22,235 nt of DNA, taken from the IMG/VR virus record IMGVR_UViG_3300044949_000939, positions 1 through 22,235 of that record, one strand, 5' to 3'. Shown in pieces: positions 1-5,084 of this stretch. The notes below the pieces were generated by a model, which was given only the letters and a program-made list of their open reading frames with translations, made no database searches and was not told the DNA's origin. This DNA is from a virus. The position numbers were made by a program, and so were the translations under genes. The first letter of the stretch is position 1. Every line of letters begins with the position of its first letter.

Positions 1-284
1 TAATCAAAGCGTCTCTGCGGGCCGTATAAGCGGACAATCACATATCATATCAGGTGCATGGGCATGGGTGGGCATGACAAGCGCGAACCAACTATCAGTG
101 CGGACAGGTGGACGGGACGCGCAGGACGGCCAGCCGATAGGCGCGAACCCACTCGCAGATCACAGACCCCACCACACCCGTCTCCCACCCGACCTTCTCT
201 TGGCGCGGGCACTGCGACTGGGAAAATACCCCCTCTCGAAAATTTTCTGTGCAAAAGTAACCCGTCAAGTAATAATTTATTAGG
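1..284. other. Gene-free left end
   Basis: No convincing gene is visible. Open frames exist on both strands but have low-complexity Pro/Arg/Thr composition and no recognisable family. The only structure I see is a pair of direct repeats, GCGCGAACC followed by A or C and then ACT, starting at 81 and 141, exactly 60 bases apart. The segment lies upstream of the repeat cluster at 285-379. Confidence 0.5.
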
Positions 285-379
285 AACGCTACAACGCTAT
301 GGGACGCTATTTGAGCGTGGTGTAGCGTGGACGCTATCGCGCTATCCGCCCTTATAGAGGGGCGGTAGAGCGTAGCGTT
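285..379. repeat. Iteron-like ACGCTA/TAGCGT cluster with hairpin (possible origin)
   Basis: ACGCTA occurs directly at 286, 294, 304 and 331, with a degenerate copy CGCGCTAT at 338. The inverted form TAGCGT occurs at 323 and 373, and GAGCGT at 313 and 369. Bases 346-351 (CCGCCC) pair with 360-365 (GGGCGG) around an 8-base loop, and the pairing extends imperfectly outwards through the flanking ACGCTA/TAGCGT boxes (about 331-379). The cluster is followed by a C/T-rich tract (385-450) and an A/T-rich stretch (451-480). Clustered short boxes beside A/T-rich DNA in a gene-free region are typical of replication origins or multi-site operators. The origin role is inference; no Rep-type gene is recognised next to it. 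Confidence 0.5.
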
Positions 380-662
380 GTCTAGCCCCCACCCCCGTCT
401 CTTCTCTTTCTAGAGAACCCCCCTACCCCCTTCTTTTAAACGAACCCCGTCTTAAATATTTTTCTCTGTTATAAATTCGGGGCTGGTTTTATAACGGGTT
501 ACTCTATTAAAGGAATTGTCTCTATCCTTTAATATGTCTACGGCTTATACATATTGGGGGGAACGTGTCTATGTTTCGGGGTTTTGTGTACATGTTTCGG
601 GCTTTAACTGTTAACTACAGGGGTTTATTCAAGCCAAAATTGAACTATTGCCCATTTTGTAC
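380..662. other. Gene-free tract with direct repeats downstream of the leftward block
   Basis: This is the 3' side of the leftward gene block. It holds a pyrimidine-rich tract (385-450), an A/T-rich segment (451-480), and a tandem pair of 16-base units with a 21-base period (565-580 and 586-601), both reading GTGT, two variable bases, then ATGTTTCGGG. A related TGTTTCGGGGTT string lies at about 922-933, just upstream of the start of the gene ending at 663. I see no coding potential or clear terminator. Confidence 0.45.
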
Positions 663-920
663 TCAATTGTCATCTTCTAGAAAAATTGGGGTAGCCCCTC
701 CGACATAGGCTCCAGCCACGTTGTAGTCGAAGTATTCGTAGGCTTGCTCCTCGTTCATGCCCTCCTTAATGAAGCATTGGATGGCTTTGGACTTGGAGTA
801 GATGGCTATGGGGTCATTGAACTGATAGCCTATTCCGATAAAGGCTTCTTCTAGGCCGTCTGCGAATACTGCGCTCTCCTCTCTTTCCTTTAGGAGCTTA
901 TCTGCCTCTATGGTGGTCAT
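663..920 (-). CDS. Conserved small phage protein of unknown function (85 aa)
   Basis: The 85-residue product is acidic. Its C-terminal half reads EGMNEEQAYEYFDYNVAGAY followed by VGGATPIF. From memory this matches a widespread phage and prophage protein family with the pattern GM(T/S)xEEAxEYFxFNVxGAYVGxxTPxF, whose function is unknown. The upstream half contains FIGIGYQF and IAIYSKSKAIQCF, which also fit the family. The start ATG overlaps the stop of the upstream gene (ATGA), so translation is probably coupled. There is no Shine-Dalgarno sequence; the ATG is preceded by AACCCCGAAACAGA. It is the last gene of the leftward block. Confidence 0.8.
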   Translation of the reverse strand: MTTIEADKLLKEREESAVFADGLEEAFIGIGYQFNDPIAIYSKSKAIQCFIKEGMNEEQAYEYFDYNVAGAYVGGATPIFLEDDN

Positions 921-1177
921 TCTGTTTCGGGGTTGGTCTCGATTGGGCCCAAGGGTATGGGTTGGTTGAGCATAAAGGGCCGCTGGTGGGCTTTTCTGCT
1001 GGATGGCTTACGTCGATAGCCAACGAGGCACAAAGTCTCTCCTAGGACGTTGTAGATGGGAAGCAACCTTCCTTGCTTTAGCATTCTGTTGATTTTGTCC
1101 ATGGGTACTCTGTTTTGGGGTAATGGTACGTTTTTGCCGCTTAGTCTATCTCTATGGAGGTGGAGGTTTTTGCTCAT
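917..1177 (-). CDS. Hypothetical basic protein (86 aa)
   Basis: The predicted 86-residue protein is Arg/Pro-rich and not recognised. It has a central LLPIYNVLGETLCLVGYRRK segment that could form beta strands, and a proline-rich C-terminus. The ATG at 1177 overlaps the stop of the upstream 39-residue gene (ATGA). An internal ATG at about 1102 would give a shorter protein starting MDKINRML. It is preceded by CCCCAAAACAGA, which resembles the sequence before the next gene, so the shorter form is possible. The 3' end overlaps the next gene by 4 bases. Confidence 0.6.
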   Translation of the reverse strand: MSKNLHLHRDRLSGKNVPLPQNRVPMDKINRMLKQGRLLPIYNVLGETLCLVGYRRKPSSRKAHQRPFMLNQPIPLGPIETNPETE

Positions 1178-1293
1178 TTGGGTTCGGGCTTCTTTGTGTC
1201 AACTGGTTTTTTCTTCACCCACTTGATGGAGTCGTAGTTGTCCCGATACTTCGGGCCGTCTACTTTCCTTGGTTTGTCCCCCTTGCCAGCCAT
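1174..1293 (-). CDS. Small phage protein, MxGKGDKPR type (39 aa)
   Basis: Direct translation of the gap gives a 39-residue basic protein beginning MAGKGDKPRKVDGPKYRDNY, then an IKWVKKK segment and a KKPEPK tail. The N-terminal pattern M(S/A)GKGxKPRPx...Y(x)xNYDxI is one I know from many phage and prophage genomes as a tiny uncharacterised protein. Its start codon directly follows the stop of the upstream gene (TAG then ATG), and its stop overlaps the next start as ATGA. This supports a real, translationally coupled gene. Confidence 0.75.
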   Translation of the reverse strand: MAGKGDKPRKVDGPKYRDNYDSIKWVKKKPVDTKKPEPK

Positions 1294-1491
1294 CTAAAAC
1301 TCCAATGGGTCAATAACCCAGCCTAGTTGGGGGTGGCGATCTATGATTCGGCGTTGCAACCCCTTAACAAAGTCTTCTCCAGACTCCTTGATATCGCTAT
1401 CCAACCAATCTCTGGTGGACTCTAACAGTGTTCTTAACGTAGCTTCGGCGTGGGCCAGATCGTCGTTAAGCTGTGCAATTGTATTATTCAT
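1294..1491 (-). CDS. Hypothetical protein (65 aa)
   Basis: The 65-residue protein starts with a helical, probably coiled-coil segment (residues 1-32, MNNTIAQLNDDLAHAEATLR and following) and ends with LGWVIDPLEF. It is not recognised. It is followed without a gap by the 39-residue gene and preceded by a 74-base untranslated gap that contains a G/C-rich hairpin. No Shine-Dalgarno sequence is visible before the ATG. Confidence 0.6.
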   Translation of the reverse strand: MNNTIAQLNDDLAHAEATLRTLLESTRDWLDSDIKESGEDFVKGLQRRIIDRHPQLGWVIDPLEF

Positions 1492-1504
1492 GTGTTTAGA
1501 AGTT

Positions 1505-1538
1505 GGGGTGGGAGATAAGTCGAATTACCCCCCACCCC
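1505..1538. other. G/C hairpin in the gap upstream of the 65-aa gene
   Basis: GGGGTGGG at 1505-1512 is the exact complement of CCCACCCC at 1531-1538, with an 18-base loop. On the leftward transcript it would form between the genes ending at 1566 and starting at 1491. It lacks a T-tract, so it is not a standard intrinsic terminator; it may act as an attenuator, an mRNA-stability element or an operator. Confidence 0.35.
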
Positions 1539-1565
1539 GTTGTCGGCGCAAACCAAACGACAAAT

Positions 1566-1778
1566 TTAGAATGCCTCGTCTACTTCTTCTTCCTTCTTGT
1601 AAGGAGGAGAGAATTTGAGGCTGATGTAGTCCACTCCCTTTTGGGACTTCTGTTTCCAGCCCGCAACGTCGAGGAGGACGCCATTGACCATTACCTTACC
1701 CTTGTGGGTCGGGGCTTTGGGGTTATCACTTTTGTTCGGGAACAATGCTCCCGAATTGTCTTTTTGCTGATTGCTCAT
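1566..1778 (-). CDS. Small phage protein, GALFxNK type (70 aa)
   Basis: The 70-residue hydrophilic product has an N-terminal NSGALFPNKSDNPKAPTHKG motif, then VMVNGVLLDVAGWKQKSQKG and YISLKFSPP. The order GALFxN...(D/T)HxGxxxVNGxxxxxxxWxKxxxxGxxYxSLxFxP is familiar from small phage proteins predicted to adopt a beta-barrel (OB-like) fold, often found among replication genes. The function is not established. The tail is acidic (KKEEEVDEAF). The start overlaps the upstream putative nuclease gene by 4 bases. Confidence 0.7.
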   Translation of the reverse strand: MSNQQKDNSGALFPNKSDNPKAPTHKGKVMVNGVLLDVAGWKQKSQKGVDYISLKFSPPYKKEEEVDEAF

Positions 1779-2284
1779 ATGTTATTTGGTTTCTTTATTG
1801 TTGCTTCACTAATAGCCAGTAGATCCACAGTGGGTACTACGGTCATCAGATCTTTTCTACCTTCGCGTTGGTAAAGTCTATAGACAGCGGGCTTCAAGCT
1901 TTGTTCACTATTTCCCACAATTGCTTCGATATAGGGCATGAGGGCGCGGCGATTGACCACGATCCAATAGCGTCTGGTCTCAAATGCGATGTAGTCAGCC
2001 TCTCCGTAGAGCCAGCCCAGTTCTCCGTGGACGTTGCGTAGCTCGACAAAATGCATGCGGTCTGTGGGTTTTGTGTCGCTTCGCTTCCACCTCTTCATTG
2101 CCTTAACATCGTAACGCTTGCCATCCGATTCCACATCCCAATGCTCTTTCATATCTTGTTCAGGAGTTGAGAACTTGGGATTGTTTAGCAGTTGAGCAAA
2201 CCGTTGTTCGGCTTTTTGCCCGATTTCATGGCATGACTTGGTCGCTTCATGGCATGTTGTAGTTGTTTCGTTGTATGTTTCCAT
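1775..2284 (-). CDS. Putative PD-(D/E)XK-like nuclease (169 aa)
   Basis: The ATG at 2284 gives 169 residues. A longer TTG start is possible but would run into the upstream gene. An N-terminal helix (GQKAEQRFAQLL, residues 22-33, Glu27) is followed by HWD (Asp50), then RYDVKAMK, with Asp59-Val-Lys61 forming a (D/E)xK motif. A later block reads ELGWLYGEADYIAFETRRYW. The spacing of Glu, Asp and D-x-K, with a hydrophobic strand and the GWLYGxADxIAFE block, fits a PD-(D/E)XK-type fold seen in some phage proteins. Nuclease activity is inferred, not shown. The N-terminus carries a short duplicated string around TCHEATKSCHE. Confidence 0.6.
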   Translation of the reverse strand: METYNETTTTCHEATKSCHEIGQKAEQRFAQLLNNPKFSTPEQDMKEHWDVESDGKRYDVKAMKRWKRSDTKPTDRMHFVELRNVHGELGWLYGEADYIAFETRRYWIVVNRRALMPYIEAIVGNSEQSLKPAVYRLYQREGRKDLMTVVPTVDLLAISEATIKKPNNI

Positions 2285-2291
2285 AGATAGC

Positions 2292-2498
2292 TTAGACCCC
2301 GTAAGTCTTGAAGCGTTCAAAGTTTATTGCCATACACCGCATGGCCTTGCCGTCATTCCCCACATCCTTGGCCCATACAGCATTATCGCTCACCACCCCG
2401 TATTCTTGGAGGAAGTTCATTACTTCAACTTCGTCCTCAAGTCGGGTTTTGATCCACCTCTCTAGTTTATTCCCAGTATAGGAGGGCATAAATACCAT
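2292..2498 (-). CDS. Hypothetical protein (68 aa)
   Basis: The 68-residue product is not recognised. It has a charged helical centre (KLERWIKTRLEDEVEVMNFL) and an aromatic C-terminus. The first ATG (2498) lies inside the preceding 31-residue membrane-peptide gene; a second ATG at 2489 gives MPSYTGNKLE and is equally possible. A gap of 7 bases separates it from the putative nuclease gene downstream. Confidence 0.6.
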   Translation of the reverse strand: MVFMPSYTGNKLERWIKTRLEDEVEVMNFLQEYGVVSDNAVWAKDVGNDGKAMRCMAINFERFKTYGV

Positions 2499-2562
2499 AG
2501 GAGAATGTTCCCCAAAAGATAATGGCTAAGATAGAGGCTGCAACAATTGTGGTTAGCTTCAT
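2467..2562 (-). CDS. Tiny membrane peptide (31 aa)
   Basis: Direct translation gives a 31-residue peptide beginning MKLTTIVAASILAIIFWGTF and ending YALLYWE. One transmembrane segment covers almost the whole length (residues 4-28), with a single Lys near the N-terminus and a Glu at the end. It lies just after another tiny membrane-peptide gene (2 bases between stop and ATG) and overlaps the 5' end of the 68-residue gene in another frame by 32 bases. The close spacing in a row of similar genes supports translation. Possible roles are holin-like or membrane-targeting; none can be assigned. Confidence 0.55.
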   Translation of the reverse strand: MKLTTIVAASILAIIFWGTFSYGIYALLYWE

Positions 2563-2564
2563 TG

Positions 2565-2654
2565 TTATTCAGGTTTAATGCGGTCTTTGATGACCTTGAG
2601 AGCCACGACAAGCATAGCACCCCAGAAAACAATAGCTACAAATGAGTCAACCAT
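2565..2654 (-). CDS. Tiny membrane peptide (29 aa, or 38 aa from TTG at 2681)
   Basis: From the ATG at 2654 the product begins MVDSFVAIVFWGAMLVVALK and ends in a charged tail (VIKDRIKPE): a single membrane span with a basic, probably cytoplasmic, C-terminus. A TTG at 2681 in frame overlaps the upstream stop codon (TTGACTGA) and would add nine mostly hydrophobic residues; coupling to the upstream gene makes this alternative attractive. It is the middle member of three consecutive tiny membrane-peptide genes. Confidence 0.55.
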   Translation of the reverse strand: MVDSFVAIVFWGAMLVVALKVIKDRIKPE

Positions 2655-2673
2655 TGCGGCGATTAGTAAGGCA

Positions 2674-2757
2674 TCAGTCAAGGTATTTGTCAGTTATCTT
2701 CCACCAGCCGATAAACAAGCAGGCCAGCATTGCGTAGATAGATCCTAGTGCTTCCAT
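2674..2757 (-). CDS. Tiny membrane peptide (27 aa)
   Basis: Translation from the ATG at 2757 gives 27 residues: MEALGSIYAMLACLFIGWWK followed by ITDKYLD. Residues 4-19 are a hydrophobic span and the C-terminus is charged. It is the first of three tiny membrane-peptide genes and starts about 26 bases after a strong terminator-like hairpin. The sequence AAAGGAACACAAACACA precedes the ATG; AAGGA is a weak Shine-Dalgarno candidate at long spacing. Confidence 0.5.
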   Translation of the reverse strand: MEALGSIYAMLACLFIGWWKITDKYLD

Positions 2758-2782
2758 TGTGTTTGTGTTCCTTTCATAAAGC

Positions 2783-2815
2783 AAAAGGGAGGAGGCGTTT
2801 TGCCCCCTCCCTTAA
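2783..2815 (-). terminator. Intrinsic terminator after the 47-aa gene
   Basis: On the leftward strand, AAGGGAGGGGGC (rc of 2802-2813) pairs with GCCTCCTCCCTT (rc of 2785-2796) around a 5-base loop AAAAC, with one mismatch. It is followed by TTTTGCTTT. It lies a few bases after the stop codon at 2818. The stem and T-rich tail are typical of rho-independent termination. Leftward genes continue downstream, so they need read-through or another promoter. Confidence 0.7.
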
Positions 2816-2817
2816 AA

Positions 2818-2961
2818 CTACAGAAGCTTACGTTTTGCCCAGTGAAACAATTTGACACAAGTCTTAGCGATTTGTTCCAAATCCTTCCGCTGTAATGTTC
2901 CAACATAACCAATGCTTCCGTAGGGGCCGAATACGATGCCCGATGGTATTGTGCACCACAT
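2818..2961 (-). CDS. Small protein with strong ribosome binding site (47 aa)
   Basis: The ATG at 2961 sits 4 bases after a full AAAGGAGGTGA sequence and opens a 47-residue frame beginning MWCTIPSGIVFGPYGSIGYV. The second half is basic and helical (KDLEQIAKTCVKLFHWAKRK then LL), possibly amphipathic. The Gly/Tyr-rich first half, FGPYGSIGYVGTL, looks like beta strands. The product is not recognised. It is followed by an intrinsic terminator. The unusually strong binding site and downstream terminator suggest high expression. A longer overlapping frame on the same strand (2745-2969) is less likely, because it ignores this start. Confidence 0.65.
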   Translation of the reverse strand: MWCTIPSGIVFGPYGSIGYVGTLQRKDLEQIAKTCVKLFHWAKRKLL

Positions 2962-2965
2962 AATC

Positions 2966-2976
2966 TCACCTCCTTT
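2966..2976 (-). promoter_or_regulatory. Consensus Shine-Dalgarno sequence
   Basis: The leftward strand reads AAAGGAGGTGA four bases before the ATG at 2961, an extended complement of the 16S rRNA 3' end. It stands out because almost every other gene in the window starts without a recognisable Shine-Dalgarno sequence. Confidence 0.8.
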
Positions 2977-3009
2977 CTGTAAAAGAACGAAGATCAGATT
3001 ATGCCAGTT

Positions 3010-3168
3010 TTACTTTCCCCCGTAAAGAGTTATCCATAAAAGTCCCCACTGGGAAAAACAATATCCTCCCCAGATGACTGATAGGGCGTAGTTTCCGCGC
3101 ACAGCTTGTTCCAGAGAAACAATACCATAGCAGATACCCACCGCCCCAATCAGCCAGATGCTAGTCAT
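3010..3168 (-). CDS. Small two-span membrane protein (52 aa)
   Basis: The ATG at 3168 gives 52 residues starting MTSIWLIGAVGICYGIVSLE, then QAVRGNYALSVIWGGYCFSQ and WGLLWITLYGGK. There are two predicted membrane spans (about 3-18 and 27-48) joined by a short loop containing ARG/Asn. A longer frame from 3246 would lie almost wholly inside the upstream gene, so the ATG overlapping that gene's stop by 8 bases is preferred. The pattern Y-G-x-x-S-L-E-x-x-x-x-G-N-Y is seen in small phage membrane proteins of unknown role. Confidence 0.65.
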   Translation of the reverse strand: MTSIWLIGAVGICYGIVSLEQAVRGNYALSVIWGGYCFSQWGLLWITLYGGK

Positions 3169-3415
3169 CAGAAGACTCTTCTTTGACTTCTTCTTGTTTC
3201 GGTGTGGTGGATTCCTTGAGAGATCCAAGGACTTCTTCCATACCATCGTAGGTAAGAAGAATGTCCACGGGATCAGAGTCTTTGCGCTCTCCTTGGATCA
3301 TTACGATGTTATCAGTGCCGCCGTTAAGCAGTGTGTAGTCCTTGGCCACATAGGCGCTGTTCACGCGATTAGTAAGCACTTCGGACGGGTCTTGTTGTTT
3401 GGTTTCTTCACTCAT
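3161..3415 (-). CDS. Acidic hypothetical protein (84 aa)
   Basis: The product is 84 residues with highly charged ends: MSEETKQQDPSE at the start and KQEEVKEESSDD at the end. A central region (NSAYVAKDYTLLNGGTDNIV and MIQGERKDSDPVDILLTYDG) may form a small folded domain. It is not recognised. Its stop overlaps the membrane-protein gene by 8 bases and its start overlaps the upstream stop as ATGA. Confidence 0.65.
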   Translation of the reverse strand: MSEETKQQDPSEVLTNRVNSAYVAKDYTLLNGGTDNIVMIQGERKDSDPVDILLTYDGMEEVLGSLKESTTPKQEEVKEESSDD

Positions 3416-3633
3416 AGATTTATTTGGTAGTCTTCGCTGAATCGGACGAATAGATTTCCGTCCATGTACATATGGTCGAGGTGGACTGGCTCTTTGTCAA
3501 CCCGCCAAAGAAACATTGCCTTCCCTTCTCCGACTCGTTCGGTGGTGATGTAGCCTTCGTGGTCATGTTCAAACTGAGAACACTCTTTCCAGCCACTGAC
3601 CATTTCAAAGACTTTGGATAGTCCTTCGCTCAT
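3412..3633 (-). CDS. Hypothetical protein (73 aa)
   Basis: The ATG at 3633 gives 73 residues starting MSEGLSKVFEMVSGWKECSQ, with a beta-rich second half (GYITTERVGEGKAMFLWRVD, DGNLFVRFSEDYQINL). It has clusters of His/Asp (FEHDHEG, HLDHMYMDG), which could bind metal, but no known motif. A longer frame reaching 3843 is antisense-like sequence over the deaminase gene and is rejected. It lies 34 bases downstream of the deaminase gene. Confidence 0.65.
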   Translation of the reverse strand: MSEGLSKVFEMVSGWKECSQFEHDHEGYITTERVGEGKAMFLWRVDKEPVHLDHMYMDGNLFVRFSEDYQINL

Positions 3634-3667
3634 AATTTGGTTAATAGAGACGAGGATTCGGGATATG

Positions 3668-4114
3668 TCAAGAGAAAATAACCCTAACTCCAGCCTCGTC
3701 AAACATCTGGAGGGCGGCCTTGAAGGAGTCGGCCCAACGCTCGTAGCTATCCAGATGGGCATTGAACGGGCAATACACATCTTTGATTCCAGACTGAATG
3801 ATAGACGCCGCACAATGGGCACATGGTTGGAAGGGCCAGACAAAGAGAGAATAGTCTTTAAGTGGTTCTTTAGCCGACAAGATGGCGTTCATCTCGGCGT
3901 GGATAGTATAGAGGAGTTTGGTATCGCGATTTGTGATACGTTCATGGCAATCCTCCACTCCTCGCGGAAACCCATTGAACCCGACAGAAGCTATGGTTCG
4001 ATCTGGTCGGACGATGACAGCGCCCACTTGTGACGAAGGGTCCTTACTCCATGTGGAGACTTCTTCAGCCAATTTGATAAACCGTGCAACCCACTTGTCT
4101 TCAATTATTTTCAT
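3668..4114 (-). CDS. dCMP deaminase (148 aa)
   Basis: This is a zinc-dependent deoxycytidylate deaminase that converts dCMP to dUMP, the precursor for dTMP synthesis. Zinc ligands and the catalytic Glu are clear: HAE at residues 72-74 and PCAHC at 97-101 (Cys98, Cys101). Upstream are DPSSQVGAVIV (25-35) and GFNGFPRG (45-52), typical of the family. Length is normal. The ATG at 4114 is preferred to a TTG just before it. It overlaps the upstream gene's 3' end by 14 bases. Phages use this enzyme to shift host nucleotide pools to DNA synthesis; no thymidylate synthase is seen in the window. Confidence 0.93.
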   Translation of the reverse strand: MKIIEDKWVARFIKLAEEVSTWSKDPSSQVGAVIVRPDRTIASVGFNGFPRGVEDCHERITNRDTKLLYTIHAEMNAILSAKEPLKDYSLFVWPFQPCAHCAASIIQSGIKDVYCPFNAHLDSYERWADSFKAALQMFDEAGVRVIFS

Positions 4115-4364
4115 CAACTTGGAATCCTTTGTTTTCTAGCTTCTTAACCATGGAGGAAATCATGGATGTTTTGAGTTTTCGCTCGTAGGAGTCTTTGGCT
4201 CTCCACATTTTGACTTCCGAAATTAGTAGATCAATTGAGATGATCGGGCTTTCTCCTTCAAAGGTCTGATATTCAGCAAGTAGCTGCTTGATTTCATCAA
4301 TCTGCGAGCAGGAAGGACACGGGATGTAGTCTTTCCCATTGCTGCCGTTGAGTAGGTCAATCAT
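4101..4364 (-). CDS. Hypothetical protein with CPSC motif (87 aa)
   Basis: An 87-residue, mostly helical protein with an early CPSC pair (residues 16-19) and then long charged helices (SQIDEIKQLLAEYQTFEGES, ISEVKMWRAKDSYERKLKTS). A single Cys pair is not enough for a zinc ribbon unless it dimerises. It is not recognised. It overlaps the HExxH gene upstream by 8 bases and the deaminase gene downstream by 14 bases. Confidence 0.65.
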   Translation of the reverse strand: MIDLLNGSNGKDYIPCPSCSQIDEIKQLLAEYQTFEGESPIISIDLLISEVKMWRAKDSYERKLKTSMISSMVKKLENKGFQVDENN

Positions 4365-4929
4365 AGTATGGGTCGGTAAGTTTTGCTGGGGGGAACAGCG
4401 CGGTGTTTAAAGATATGATTTTTTCGGGCATCATGCTCCAGATCCTTGTAGTCTCGTAACTTTTCTTGCACCACTTGCGATTGTTGAACATCCAGTGGTA
4501 GCCCAAAATGTAGGCATTGGCCATCTGGGCATAGCGTTTAAGATCTACGGGTAGTTTGTTTCGGGAGATCTTGCGGACAGAGCGCATCTCGCAATCCCAC
4601 TCCAGTTCAACAACGAGTCGGATGTATTTATCCACATAGTCTACCTTCTTGCCAGCAAGCCAGTCATCTAATTTCCCAAGAGCATCCTCTCTGACATCGT
4701 GCCACTTGGGTCTTTGGAGTTGCTGGTCGAGGTGACAGGTCTCATGGACAAAAACATCAAGCCATGTGGATACGGGGCGCTTGGTGGCTATACGGAGTTC
4801 TTTATCATCTGCCCACCCTACAGAGGTGGCCTTGCCTGTGATGAGGTATTTCTGGGGAACAAACGAAAGTTTAAACTGGCGGTATTTAAGGATAGCCCGC
4901 CCCAGAAAGTTGATTGTCGCCTGATCCAT
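4357..4929 (-). CDS. HExxH putative metallopeptidase (190 aa)
   Basis: The motif FVHETCHLDQ holds a canonical zinc-peptidase HExxH (His62, Glu63, His66 from the ATG at 4929). Forty or so residues later, VVELEWDCEMRSV provides Glu108, Glu110 and Glu114, any of which could be the third zinc ligand, as in gluzincins. Phage proteins with HE(T/L)CHxDQ and a Trp-rich C-terminus exist in my memory as uncharacterised metallopeptidase-like proteins. The C-terminal half is rich in Trp and Tyr. There is no signal peptide, so action in the cytoplasm is likely. An alternative GTG start lies 6 bases upstream. The substrate is unknown. Confidence 0.7.
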   Translation of the reverse strand: MDQATINFLGRAILKYRQFKLSFVPQKYLITGKATSVGWADDKELRIATKRPVSTWLDVFVHETCHLDQQLQRPKWHDVREDALGKLDDWLAGKKVDYVDKYIRLVVELEWDCEMRSVRKISRNKLPVDLKRYAQMANAYILGYHWMFNNRKWCKKSYETTRIWSMMPEKIISLNTALFPPAKLTDPYYD

Positions 4930-4931
4930 CG

Positions 4932-5084
4932 TCACTCTTCTTCGACATCGGTTTCCTCAATTTGTTCAAACAGCCTTCTGATAGGATTGTCGCAAAAACC
5001 CTCTTCTTGTTCTGGGAACGGCATCAGAACACCCGTATCATCATAGGCGACTTTTAGATCATCATCAAACTGCTTTTGATTCAC
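4932..5084 (-). CDS. Acidic small protein, GTG start (50 aa)
   Basis: Translation from the GTG at 5084 gives 50 residues: an acidic protein beginning (M)NQKQFDDDLKVAYDDTG, a central PFPEQEEGFCDNPIRRLFEQ and an acidic tail ending EEE. It is not recognised. The gene overlaps the RusA-like gene upstream by 20 bases, and its stop lies 2 bases upstream of the HExxH gene's ATG. Filling an otherwise empty 135-base gap in a tightly packed block supports it. The start codon is uncertain. Confidence 0.5.
   Translation of the reverse strand: MNQKQFDDDLKVAYDDTGVLMPFPEQEEGFCDNPIRRLFEQIEETDVEEE

Noticed and set aside
58-357. 99-residue open frame on the + strand at the left end
   Set aside because: It is Pro/Arg/Thr-rich with no family pattern, runs through the iteron-like repeats, and has an overlapping equal-quality frame in another phase.
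2745-2969. 74-residue leftward frame across the terminator
   Set aside because: It overlaps the 47-residue gene in another frame, runs through the terminator stem, and ignores the consensus Shine-Dalgarno sequence.
3412-3843. 143-residue leftward frame
   Set aside because: The part above 3633 lies inside the deaminase gene in another frame; the ATG at 3633 is the sensible start.
3614-4033. 139-residue + frame
   Set aside because: It is antisense to the dCMP deaminase gene, whose catalytic motifs are intact.
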